NCBI GenBank assembly: GCA_947487095.1
Contig: CANKVI010000006.1
Location: forward strand, 1-22,894
Direction of reading: 5' to 3'
Length of the DNA stretch: 22,894 bases
Origin: Acidimicrobiaceae bacterium
Lineage (GTDB): Bacteria > Actinomycetota > Acidimicrobiia > Acidimicrobiales > Ilumatobacteraceae
The notes under the pieces were generated by a model. It searched no databases, was not told the origin of the DNA, and saw only the letters and a list, made by a program, of their open reading frames with translations. The position numbers and the translations under genes were made by a program. Positions 15,376-22,493 of this stretch are shown here, one piece after another. Each line of letters begins with the position of its first letter. The first letter of the stretch is position 1.

Positions 15376-16497
15376 CTAGGAGGTCGCTGATCCCATCGCA
15401 TCACCCCAAACAGCCAATATTTCGTGACGGAGAGACGCAAAAGAGCCATCAACTATCGCCCTTCGCATCTGATTCATGAGTTCAATCGTCCACGCCACAT
15501 TGTGCAAAGAAACCAGACGTGAAGCAGTTGGTTCTCCAACTTGAAAAAGGTGACGAATGTAACCGCGGGAATGTCGACGACACACCATGCACGAGCAGTG
15601 TGCATCAATTGGCTCATCGCTCAAGACAAACTCAGCACGTTTTAAATTAACCCGACCTGTTGACGTAAGGGCTGTGCCATGGCGGCCTAAACGCGTTTGT
15701 AATACGCAGTCGAATTGATCCACTCCAAGGTTCACGGCCTCAACGAGAGATGCTGGGTCTCCAACACCCATTAAATAGCGAGGACGATTGCTCGGCAAAT
15801 GCGCAATGGCTGCAGCCAACGCAGGAACCATCTCGTCGCGAGTTTCGCCAACAGACAGTCCACCAATTCCGTAACCATCAAAATTCAACTCAGCCGTACG
15901 CTGCGCGCTTTCGGTGCGCATGTTGACATCAATTCCACCCTGGACAATGCCAAACAGCGATTGGTCATCACGTGTATGCGAATTCTTTGCGCGCATAGCC
16001 CATGCCGAAGTTCGCTCTAGTGCTGTTCTCACAACATAAGGAGCAGATGGAAGCGGCGGACAAACATCGAGCACCATCTGAATGTCTGCACCGAGAAGTT
16101 GCTGCGTGTGAACAGCCGACTCAGGAGTGAATCGATGCTTCGAGCCGTCATAGGTTGATTTGAATGTGACTCCATCGTCATCAACATCTGGGTCAAGAGA
16201 AAACACCTGAAAGCCACCAGAGTCAGTAAGAGTGAGTCCACCCCACCCTGCAAATGCACCCAAGCCACCAAAATGCGCGACTGTCTCTGCACCTGGACGC
16301 AGCATCAAGTGATACGTGTTGCCCAGAACGATTTGAGCACCTAGTTGCTCGTAGTCAGATGCACTGAGGTACTTGATTGCACCGCGTGTTCCGACTGGCA
16401 TAAAACATGGCGTGGAATATGTTCCCCTATGAGTAGTTGCGATACCTGCTCGCGCACCACCATCACGAGCAATTTCAGAAAATTCAACTGGAAACAT
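15376..16497 (-). CDS. tgt: Queuine/preQ1 tRNA-guanine transglycosylase
   Basis: Tgt exchanges guanine 34 of tRNAs with GUN anticodons for preQ1 in bacteria. From the ATG at 16497 the product has 373 residues, the usual size, and begins MFPVEFSEIARDGGARAG like other bacterial Tgt proteins. STPCFMPVGTRG (28-39), NTYHLMLRPG (60-69) and LTDSGGFQVFSL (90-101, with Asp92) line the active site. The nucleophile is Asp263 in VDQFDCVLQTRLGRHG. The zinc site is Cys301, Cys303, Cys306 and His332. The open frame runs 20 codons further upstream into queA, but that part is Cys-rich and unlike the family. The chosen start overlaps the queA end by 14 bases and has a modest TGGAA nearby. Coupling to QueA, the next enzyme of the pathway, makes sense. 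Confidence 0.92.
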   Translation of the reverse strand: MFPVEFSEIARDGGARAGIATTHRGTYSTPCFMPVGTRGAIKYLSASDYEQLGAQIVLGNTYHLMLRPGAETVAHFGGLGAFAGWGGLTLTDSGGFQVFSLDPDVDDDGVTFKSTYDGSKHRFTPESAVHTQQLLGADIQMVLDVCPPLPSAPYVVRTALERTSAWAMRAKNSHTRDDQSLFGIVQGGIDVNMRTESAQRTAELNFDGYGIGGLSVGETRDEMVPALAAAIAHLPSNRPRYLMGVGDPASLVEAVNLGVDQFDCVLQTRLGRHGTALTSTGRVNLKRAEFVLSDEPIDAHCSCMVCRRHSRGYIRHLFQVGEPTASRLVSLHNVAWTIELMNQMRRAIVDGSFASLRHEILAVWGDAMGSATS

Positions 16498-17521
16498 TTG
16501 TTCCACGGTACAGCAGCATCGCATCACCAAAGGACAACATGCGATAGCGCATGGCAATCGCTTCGGAATAAATTGCTCGCCACTTCCCGCCGATCAATGA
16601 TTCGACCATCAACAGAAGCGTTGTCCGCGGCATGTGGAAATTGGTCAACATCATATCGACAACTTTCCATTCATATCCGGGAGTAATAAAGAGATTCGTG
16701 CGACCTTGCAATTGTCCAAATGTTGCAGCACTCTCCAGCGCTCGTGTTGCGGTCGTACCAATGGCAACTACTCGTCCGCCTCTTTTGTGCGCACTGACAC
16801 ACGCCTGAAAGGTTTCCGCCGACACTCGATACGACTCGGTGTGAATGACATGCTCGAGGGGATTTTCCGCGGAAATGGGCTGAAAAGTGTCAAGCCCGAC
16901 AACCAGTTCCACTTCTCGAATGTCAACTCCCGATTCGCGAATACGTGCGAGTAACTCTGGCGTGAAATGCAAGCCCGCAGTAGGTGCTGCGGAAGACTTT
17001 TGATCATGCGAAAACACCGTTTGGTATCGATTCTGATCAGCCAACGCCGTCGTGATGTATGGAGGGAGGGGAATTTCTCCAACTTCAACGATTCTTCGCA
17101 TCACCTCGTCGTGTGAGCCAGCAACAAAATGCACGAAGAACGTGTCACCAGCCTGCGAACGTTCGCCAATTCGCAACATGACGGCACCCGCGCCATCGAG
17201 AAGCTCCTCGCCAACAGCAAGCTTTCCACCAGGTCGAACGAGAGCCTCCCACTGCATCTGATCTGCATCTCGCTCTTCAAGCAAGAGCACCTCAACTGCA
17301 CCGCCAGTGCGACGTTTCAGTTTTAGACGCGCAGGCAATACTCGCGTGTGATTCACCACCACAACATCACCTGGCTGCAAGTAATTAACAATGTCACTCA
17401 CTTGTCGATGCTGAAGCCCATTCGGTGAATCAACGAGCAGCCGAGCAGAGTCACGCGGCTCGATCGGTGTTTGAGCAATGAGTTCTTCAGGCAACTCGTA
17501 GTCAATGTGTGAGATATCCAA
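16484..17521 (-). CDS. queA: S-adenosylmethionine:tRNA ribosyltransferase-isomerase QueA
   Basis: QueA transfers and isomerises the ribosyl group of S-adenosylmethionine onto preQ1-modified tRNA, giving epoxyqueuosine. Family blocks are DYELPEELIAQTPIEPRDSARLL near the start (broken here as DYELPEELIAQ and PRDSARLLV), GDVVVVNHTRVLPARL, and VGEIPLPPYI. The highly conserved SSAAPTAGLHFT, VGLDTFQPI, VVAIGTTATRALES and MLTNFHMPRTTLLL complete the pattern. There is no ATG or GTG in a suitable place. I choose the TTG at 17521 (345 residues, MDISHIDYELP) because AAGTAGG at 17531-17537 sits 9 bases upstream. TTG codons at 17527 and 17542 are alternatives, adding 2 or 7 residues. The gene starts 33 bases after ruvB and overlaps tgt at its end. 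Confidence 0.88.
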   Translation of the reverse strand: MDISHIDYELPEELIAQTPIEPRDSARLLVDSPNGLQHRQVSDIVNYLQPGDVVVVNHTRVLPARLKLKRRTGGAVEVLLLEERDADQMQWEALVRPGGKLAVGEELLDGAGAVMLRIGERSQAGDTFFVHFVAGSHDEVMRRIVEVGEIPLPPYITTALADQNRYQTVFSHDQKSSAAPTAGLHFTPELLARIRESGVDIREVELVVGLDTFQPISAENPLEHVIHTESYRVSAETFQACVSAHKRGGRVVAIGTTATRALESAATFGQLQGRTNLFITPGYEWKVVDMMLTNFHMPRTTLLLMVESLIGGKWRAIYSEAIAMRYRMLSFGDAMLLYRGTNVSS

Positions 17522-17530
17522 GATCAAAAA

Positions 17531-17537
17531 CCTACTT
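17531..17537 (-). promoter_or_regulatory. Shine-Dalgarno sequence that decides the queA start
   Basis: The minus strand reads AAGTAGG followed by 9 bases and a TTG at 17521. The TTG at 17542 lies upstream of this site and the TTG at 17527 is only 3 bases from it, so spacing favours 17521. It is an imperfect match to AAGGAGG. Confidence 0.55.
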
Positions 17538-17554
17538 CGCAAAATGGGCGAAGA

Positions 17555-18583
17555 TCAGGAAAACAGATGTGGATCTTGCGCTGGAGCGACCAGTCCCAAA
17601 TGAGTCCAGGCAGACGGCATTGCCACACGACCACGTGGGGTGCGCGCTATGAGTCCCTGCTGAATGAGAAATGGTTCGTACACGTCTTCGATGGTTTCAG
17701 TTTGCTCACTGACGCTGATGGCGAGTGTAGAAAGCCCAACTGGTCCTCCGTTGAATTGATTACAAATCGCACCAAGCACTGCCCTGTCCACTTTGTCTAG
17801 GCCAAGGTCGTCAACTCCAAACACTGACAACGCTTCACGCGCTGAAGCCTTATCAACTTTTCCATTGCCTCTTACTTCCGCAAAGTCGCGAACTCGGCGC
17901 AACAGTCTGTTTGCAATACGAGGCGTGCCTCGTGAGCGACGTGCAATTTCTGCAGCACCCTGGTCGTCAATCGTTACATCCAAAATTCCGGCTGCGCGTC
18001 GAACGATGCGTTGCAGTTCGTCATCGTCGTAGTAGTCGAGTCGAGCAACGAGACCAAACCGGTCTCGCAGTGGACCGGTGATCATTCCCGTACGAGTGGT
18101 GGCACCAATGAGCGTAAACCGAGGAAGGGTGAGTCGAATAGACGATGCTGCAGGTCCTTTGCCGACAACGATGTCGATCTGGAAGTCCTCCATTGCTGGA
18201 TACAAAATTTCTTCAACGGTTCGTGACAGTCGATGAATTTCGTCAATGAACAACACATCGTTTGGCTCGAGCTTCGTCAGAATTGCGGCGAGGTCGCCTG
18301 CGCGTTCAAGCGCTGGACCAGACGTGATGTGAATGTGAGCATTCATTTCCGAAGCAACGATGGACGCCATTGTTGTTTTGCCAAGCCCTGGTGGGCCAGC
18401 CAACAAAATATGGTCAGCAGCTTGACCTCGACGACGGGCGGCTTCAAGCACAATCCCGAGGTGTTCTTTCAGTTCACGCTGCCCTACAAACTCATCGAGC
18501 GACTTCGGTCGCAAGCCAGTTTCGTCGGCTTGTTCAATAGAGTCCTCTGGGCGATACTGCGGATCTACGAATTCTTCACGCAC
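17555..18583 (-). CDS. ruvB: Holliday junction branch migration ATPase RuvB
   Basis: RuvB is the hexameric AAA+ motor that drives branch migration with RuvA. The 342-residue length is normal. [12 protein letters not shown] (24-35) opens the ATPase domain. Walker A is GPPGLGKT (63-70) and Walker B contains DEIH (114-117). Sensor 1 with GATTRTG starts at 160, the arginine-finger segment PLRDRFG is at 171-177, and sensor 2 appears as [20 protein letters not shown] winged-helix C-terminal domain carries [16 protein letters not shown]. The start is GTG at 18583, overlapping the ruvA stop by 8 bases. It has a strong AGGAG (18590-18594) at 6-base spacing. The SD, overlap and N-terminal sequence agree. 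Confidence 0.97.
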   Translation of the reverse strand: MREEFVDPQYRPEDSIEQADETGLRPKSLDEFVGQRELKEHLGIVLEAARRRGQAADHILLAGPPGLGKTTMASIVASEMNAHIHITSGPALERAGDLAAILTKLEPNDVLFIDEIHRLSRTVEEILYPAMEDFQIDIVVGKGPAASSIRLTLPRFTLIGATTRTGMITGPLRDRFGLVARLDYYDDDELQRIVRRAAGILDVTIDDQGAAEIARRSRGTPRIANRLLRRVRDFAEVRGNGKVDKASAREALSVFGVDDLGLDKVDRAVLGAICNQFNGGPVGLSTLAISVSEQTETIEDVYEPFLIQQGLIARTPRGRVAMPSAWTHLGLVAPAQDPHLFS

Positions 18584-19169
18584 GACGTACTCCTAACGCA
18601 TTCAATGCTTGTCGCAACACGTTTTCAGCAGTGTCGGTTGCCGAGAGGTCGCGCAAAACTTCGCGTATCTCTTCACTTGAATATCCGAGCCCAGTAAGCG
18701 CTTCTCGAACATCTGTTATGACCGATGTGCCAGTCACTTTTCCATCGACGAGCGAATCAAGCACAGGCAACTGGAGTTTGCCGCGCAATTCGATAAGCAA
18801 ACGCTCAGCGGTTTTCTTTCCTACACCCGGCACCAACGTAAGCGCACCATGATCGTTTGTAGCGACAATGTCAATCAACGCTCGAGGTGTATGCGTGGCC
18901 AAGATTGACATCGCCATACTTGGTCCAATTCCGTGTGTTGCGATCAAGGTGTTGAATGCAACGCGCTCATCTTTTTCAAGAAATCCAAACAGTGTTTGTG
19001 CATCTTCGCGAATGTGGTGGTACACGTGCATAAACGCCTGCGATGTTGGTTCAAGCTCGGCAAGTGTGCGTGGAGTGACATGCACCAAGTATCCGACGCC
19101 ACCAACATCTAACAGCACGGTTGAATCGGCATTGCGTTCAACAACAGTTCCTCGCAATGAACCAATCAT
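18576..19169 (-). CDS. ruvA: Holliday junction DNA-binding protein RuvA
   Basis: RuvA binds the four-way junction and loads RuvB. I use the ATG at 19169, which gives 197 residues and the canonical opening MIGSLRGTV. It shares one base with the ruvC stop (TAATG), and GGGAG lies about 7 bases upstream inside ruvC. The OB-fold domain occupies about 1-63, with [10 protein letters not shown]. Two helix-hairpin-helix motifs follow: [16 protein letters not shown] and [17 protein letters not shown]. After a short linker comes the RuvB-binding domain III, with [19 protein letters not shown]. The frame is open for 21 further codons upstream inside ruvC, but that segment does not look like RuvA. Confidence 0.95.
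   Translation of the reverse strand: MIGSLRGTVVERNADSTVLLDVGGVGYLVHVTPRTLAELEPTSQAFMHVYHHIREDAQTLFGFLEKDERVAFNTLIATHGIGPSMAMSILATHTPRALIDIVATNDHGALTLVPGVGKKTAERLLIELRGKLQLPVLDSLVDGKVTGTSVITDVREALTGLGYSSEEIREVLRDLSATDTAENVLRQALNALGVRRA
18590..18594 (-). promoter_or_regulatory. Strong Shine-Dalgarno for ruvB inside ruvA
   Basis: TTAGGAG on the minus strand, 6 bases before the GTG at 18583, lies within the last codons of ruvA. It fixes the ruvB start and suggests that ruvB can be initiated independently as well as by coupling. Confidence 0.7.
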
Positions 19170-19699
19170 TACTTGGCTCCCAACGTTGCGCGCTTCACGC
19201 TGTTTGCTAATGGAGCAACGGAAAGGTGGCATAACGCAACAGCAGCAGCATCTGCTGCGTCTGCAGGTGTTGGCAACACACTGAGACCCAACCTTTTCTG
19301 CACCATCTTCTGCACTTGCAGTTTGTTCGCGGTTCCCGAACCTGCAACCGAACTCTTCACTTGGCTCGGTGTGTACTGCACCACTTCAATGCCTAGTTTG
19401 TATGCGAGCGCGAGCACTAAACCGCTTGCCTGTCCGACACTCATGGCAGTGCGTACGTTGTTTTGGAAAAACACCTGCTCAACAGCGATGGCCGTTGGCT
19501 TCACTTCACTAATCAAGGCTTCCAAGTCGCACTGCAACAATGCCAATCGACGTGGCAATGCATCTTCCTTGGGAGAGGTCAGGACACCCATCGAGATTGC
19601 CTCAACGGAACCACCAGAGCTTGGAGCAAGGGCTGCATAACCACAACGCGTGAGCCCAGGGTCTATGCCCAGCACCACCAAAGACGTTGAGGCGAACAT
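19169..19699 (-). CDS. ruvC: Crossover junction endodeoxyribonuclease RuvC
   Basis: RuvC cuts Holliday junctions symmetrically. The 176-residue product has the four catalytic acidic residues expected for this RNase H-fold nuclease: Asp13 in GIDPGLTRCG, Glu74 in AVEQVFF, and Asp147 and Asp150 in PADAADAAAVALCH. The substrate-contact segment YTPSQVKSSVAGSGTANK is also present. The ATG at 19699 has only a weak AGG upstream. The gene follows bcp by 23 bases and ends in a one-base overlap with ruvA. RuvX in the same window shares the fold but not these motifs. Confidence 0.96.
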   Translation of the reverse strand: MFASTSLVVLGIDPGLTRCGYAALAPSSGGSVEAISMGVLTSPKEDALPRRLALLQCDLEALISEVKPTAIAVEQVFFQNNVRTAMSVGQASGLVLALAYKLGIEVVQYTPSQVKSSVAGSGTANKLQVQKMVQKRLGLSVLPTPADAADAAAVALCHLSVAPLANSVKRATLGAK

Positions 19700-19722
19700 A
19701 TGTTCAAGCCTAGTTCGGGCTG

Positions 19723-20181
19723 CTAGCTGAGTTTGGCCTTTTCTACGGCAGCCACCAATTCGTCCACTGAGCGGAAGGAAAGCCCGGCAAGGGCGCGGTG
19801 GACATAGCGAACCACACCAGATCCGTCAATGACGAACACGCTTCGACGCGGGAACCCAAGCGGACCGAGGATGCCGTATTGCTTTGACACCGACTTTTCA
19901 ACATCGGCAAGAAGTGGAAAAGAGAAGCCGTGCTTTCCCGAAAACTCGTCATGACTCTCTACGCCTTGCGAAGAGATGCCAATCACCTGAGCGCCCACGG
20001 ATTCGAATTGGCTCATTTCATTGTTGTACGAGCACAGCTGCTTGGTGCATACCGGCGTGTTGTCGCCTGGATAAAACACCAATACCACTGGCTTACCTGC
20101 ATATTCAGAAAGTGAGTACGACTTTCCGCCCGTCCCCTGCAGTGTGAACTGCGGTGCTTGATCTCCAACGCTGAGTGTCAT
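19723..20181 (-). CDS. bcp: Thioredoxin-dependent peroxiredoxin, BCP/PrxQ type
   Basis: BCP-type peroxiredoxins reduce hydrogen peroxide and organic hydroperoxides, with electrons usually from thioredoxin. The 152-residue protein has the family form: VGDQAPQFTLQG near the start, then VLVFYPGDNTPVCTKQLCSY. The peroxidatic Cys45 and resolving Cys50 are five residues apart, the alpha2-type arrangement that forms an intramolecular disulfide. They are the only cysteines. FPLLADVEKSVSKQYG and RRSVFVIDGSGVVRYVH complete the thioredoxin-like fold. The ATG at 20181 overlaps the yebC stop (ATGA), with GAGG (20189-20192) at 7-base spacing. No signal peptide is seen, so it should be cytoplasmic. Its place between yebC and ruvC is unusual (see findings). 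Confidence 0.93.
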   Translation of the reverse strand: MTLSVGDQAPQFTLQGTGGKSYSLSEYAGKPVVLVFYPGDNTPVCTKQLCSYNNEMSQFESVGAQVIGISSQGVESHDEFSGKHGFSFPLLADVEKSVSKQYGILGPLGFPRRSVFVIDGSGVVRYVHRALAGLSFRSVDELVAAVEKAKLS

Positions 20182-20927
20182 TGCGCTACCTCGTTTAATA
20201 GTTCATCGGAAATGTCAAAGTTTGCATACACATCTTGCACGTCATCGTTGTCTTCGAGATCGTCCATGATTTTCAAAATTGCCTTCGCATCATCTGCAGC
20301 AGTAACTGCAACGCTCATTGACGAGACCATGGTGCTTACTGCCGACACTACATTCATTCCCGCACTCTCGAGTGCAGATTTCAACTCAAACACGGTGGTC
20401 GAGTCACAGGTAACACGCCATGAGTCGCCATCATCAACAACATCTTCTGCACCGTGATCTAGCGCGACAAGCATCACATCGTCTTCACTGATGTTCTTTT
20501 CAATCTGCACGATTCCTTTACGTGAAAACTGCCAAGCAACAGCTCCTGGCTCCGCCAATGCGCCACCCGATTTGCTGAACGCCATACGCACATCTGCTGC
20601 AGTGCGGTTTCGATTGTTTGTCAATGCATCAACCAACATCGCCACACCACCAGGTGCATACCCTTCGTAGGTCACTGTTTCGAATGCTGCACCAGTTTGT
20701 TCTCCAAGACCTCGCTTTACCGCACGATCAATGGCATCGTTCGTCATGTGCGCAGCTTTGGCTTTTTGGATGATGGTTCGCAACGTTGCGTTACTTGCGG
20801 GGTCGCCTCCGCCTTCGCGTGTAGCAACCTCAAGTTGACGCGACATCTTGGCGAAGATTTTTCCGCGCGCAGCATCAATGGCGCCTTTCTTCCGTTTAAT
20901 TGTCGCCCATTTGGAATGACCAGACAC
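20178..20927 (-). CDS. yebC: YebC/TACO1-family protein
   Basis: YebC-family proteins were long annotated as transcriptional regulators. Recent work links several members to relief of ribosome stalling at proline-rich or other difficult sequences, as for mitochondrial TACO1. The 249-residue product opens with the very conserved SGHSKWATIKRKKGAID. FAKMSRQLEVATREGGGDP, NATLRTIIQKAKAAHM and IDRAVKRGLGE follow, then YEGYAPGGVAMLVDALTDN-like text in domain 2. The acidic C-terminal domain has EDVVDDGDSW and DLEDNDDVQDVYAN. The GTG at 20927 has a textbook AGGAGG (20935-20940) at 7-base spacing and starts two bases after the pdxT stop. It ends overlapping bcp by 4 bases. Confidence 0.95.
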   Translation of the reverse strand: MSGHSKWATIKRKKGAIDAARGKIFAKMSRQLEVATREGGGDPASNATLRTIIQKAKAAHMTNDAIDRAVKRGLGEQTGAAFETVTYEGYAPGGVAMLVDALTNNRNRTAADVRMAFSKSGGALAEPGAVAWQFSRKGIVQIEKNISEDDVMLVALDHGAEDVVDDGDSWRVTCDSTTVFELKSALESAGMNVVSAVSTMVSSMSVAVTAADDAKAILKIMDDLEDNDDVQDVYANFDISDELLNEVAQ

Positions 20928-20929
20928 CG

Positions 20930-21511
20930 TTATACCTCCTGCAGTAAACTGATAAACATTGAATGAATGCGTGCGTCGTTCGTCAGTTCAGGATGGAAAG
21001 AAGCCACCATCACCGAACCCTGCCGGGCCAAGACAACGGCTTCGTTGTGGCGCGCTAACACCGTTACATCTTCTCCGATTCGCGCAATTTGTGGCGCGCG
21101 GATAAACACCGCGTGAAAATCCTCAACAAGTCCAACAAGCGAAATATCGGTTTCAAAACTGTCAATTTGTCGACCGTATGCGTTGCGCTTCACGTCGATG
21201 TCAATCGCTCCGAAACTTCTCTGATCCGATCGCCCATCAAGCACACCTTTTGCCAACAGAATCATTCCAGCGCAGGTGCCAAACACTGGCATTCCCTGCT
21301 TCAATCGTGCATCAATTACATCAAACAGACCAGAAGTCTGCAGTAAATGCGACATTGTGGTGGACTCGCCGCCAGGCATCACCAACGCATCAACCATTTC
21401 CAAGTCTGCAGGCGTTCGCACTTGGACCGATTCAACGCCAAGATCGCGCAACACAAGTTGATGAGCCTCGAAAGCGCCCTGCAATGCAAGAACGCCAACT
21501 ACGCGAGACAA
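20930..21511 (-). CDS. pdxT: Pyridoxal 5'-phosphate synthase, glutaminase subunit PdxT
   Basis: PdxT hydrolyses glutamine and passes ammonia to PdxS. The 193-residue product is a class I amidotransferase with GVLALQGAFEAH (6-17), MPGGEST (45-51) and the nucleophile Cys80 in FGTCAGMILLA. The triad is completed by His173 and Glu175 in SFHPEL. The start must be the TTG at 21511: upstream in-frame codons offer no ATG, GTG or TTG before the pdxS stop, and GVLALQG has to be included. There is no SD in the 11-base gap, so initiation probably depends on ribosomes finishing pdxS. That would fit the PdxS-PdxT complex. Confidence 0.94.
   Translation of the reverse strand: MSRVVGVLALQGAFEAHQLVLRDLGVESVQVRTPADLEMVDALVMPGGESTTMSHLLQTSGLFDVIDARLKQGMPVFGTCAGMILLAKGVLDGRSDQRSFGAIDIDVKRNAYGRQIDSFETDISLVGLVEDFHAVFIRAPQIARIGEDVTVLARHNEAVVLARQGSVMVASFHPELTNDARIHSMFISLLQEV
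20935..20940 (-). promoter_or_regulatory. Shine-Dalgarno for yebC inside the end of pdxT
   Basis: AGGAGG on the minus strand, 7 bases before the GTG at 20927, lies in the last codons of pdxT. It is the best SD match in the window and confirms the GTG start. Confidence 0.75.
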
Positions 21512-21522
21512 GTGGTGCTGCT

Positions 21523-22419
21523 TTACCAGCCGCGGTCGGCGTAGCGCTCGTTGATCTTGTCCATGCCAATACCAGTCATTGGCGCACCAAGATTGCGACT
21601 CACTTTTGCCAACACGTGAGCGTCACGGAAGTGCGCCGTTGCCTCAACAATTGCTTTCGCGCGTGGCGACGGGTCGTCGCTCTTGAAAATTCCTGATCCA
21701 ACGAACACAGCCTCAGCACCGAGCTGCATTGCAAGTGCTGCGTCTGCAGGTGTTGCTATGCCGCCTGCACAAAAAATTGGAACTTGCAACTTACCCGTCT
21801 CCGCAATTTCTTGTACGAGTGGCAATGGTGCGCCAAGTTTCTTGGCCCAATCAAACAACTCTGCCGAGTCGGCTTGTGTGATTCGCCGAATGTCACCAAA
21901 AATGCTGCGCAAGTGTCGCACAGCCTCAACAACGTTTCCTGTGCCTGCTTCACCTTTCGAACGAATGAGAGCAGCGCCCTCACTAATGCGGCGAAGCGCT
22001 TCGCCAAGATTTGTTGCACCACACACAAATGGTGAAGTAAATGCAAATTTGTCGATGTGATGCGTTTCGTCGGCAGGTGTGAGCACTTCAGACTCATCGA
22101 TGAAGTCAACTCCCAGGGCTTCAAGTATCTGGGCCTCAACAAAGTGACCGATGCGAGCTTTAGCCATAACCGGAATTGTGACGACAGCCTTGATGCCTTC
22201 AATCATTTCCGGATCGCTCATGCGTGCAACTCCACCATCGCGACGAATGTCGGCAGGAACTCGCTCAAGAGCCATTACAGCAGTGGCACCCGCATCTTCG
22301 GCAATCTTTGCTTGCTCTGGGTTAACTACGTCCATAATGACGCCGCCCTTTAGCATTTCTGCCAGGCCACGATTTACTTTCATTGGCCCAGAAGCCGAGT
22401 TTGCCTTACTTGTCGTCAT
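21523..22419 (-). CDS. pdxS: Pyridoxal 5'-phosphate synthase subunit PdxS
   Basis: PdxS forms PLP from ribose 5-phosphate, glyceraldehyde 3-phosphate and ammonia supplied by PdxT. The 298-residue protein is the usual size. The key residues are in place: Asp30 in [13 protein letters not shown], Lys87 in [10 protein letters not shown] (imine with the sugar) and Lys155 in [12 protein letters not shown], the second lysine. [16 protein letters not shown] and [19 protein letters not shown] (phosphate site) are family hallmarks. The ATG at 22419 has no clear SD. The N-terminal dozen residues before [11 protein letters not shown] are variable in the family, so Met13 at 22383 is a possible alternative start. 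This gene follows the largest gap in the window (66 bases). Confidence 0.96.
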   Translation of the reverse strand: MTTSKANSASGPMKVNRGLAEMLKGGVIMDVVNPEQAKIAEDAGATAVMALERVPADIRRDGGVARMSDPEMIEGIKAVVTIPVMAKARIGHFVEAQILEALGVDFIDESEVLTPADETHHIDKFAFTSPFVCGATNLGEALRRISEGAALIRSKGEAGTGNVVEAVRHLRSIFGDIRRITQADSAELFDWAKKLGAPLPLVQEIAETGKLQVPIFCAGGIATPADAALAMQLGAEAVFVGSGIFKSDDPSPRAKAIVEATAHFRDAHVLAKVSRNLGAPMTGIGMDKINERYADRGW

Positions 22420-22472
22420 GCCAATAAGCGTACCGACCTATCCCGCTTGACCCATAAGCCAACTCGGGGAAA

Positions 22473-22493
22473 TCCCGAATATGAATTACGGGA
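22473..22493 (-). terminator. Weak hairpin at the end of the DUF3048 gene
   Basis: The minus strand reads TCCCG-T-AAT, a TCAT loop, then ATTCGGGA. This is an 8-pair stem with one bulged T, spanning the stop codon of the upstream gene. Only TTT follows before CCCC, so it is not a standard intrinsic terminator. It could attenuate, protect a 3' end, or be chance. The rest of the gap up to pdxS (22420-22472) shows no clear promoter boxes to my eye. Confidence 0.3.

Noticed and set aside
19170..19232. 21-residue N-terminal extension of RuvA
   Set aside because: It lies within ruvC and is unlike RuvA. The ATG at 19169 gives the canonical MIGSLRG start with an SD in range.
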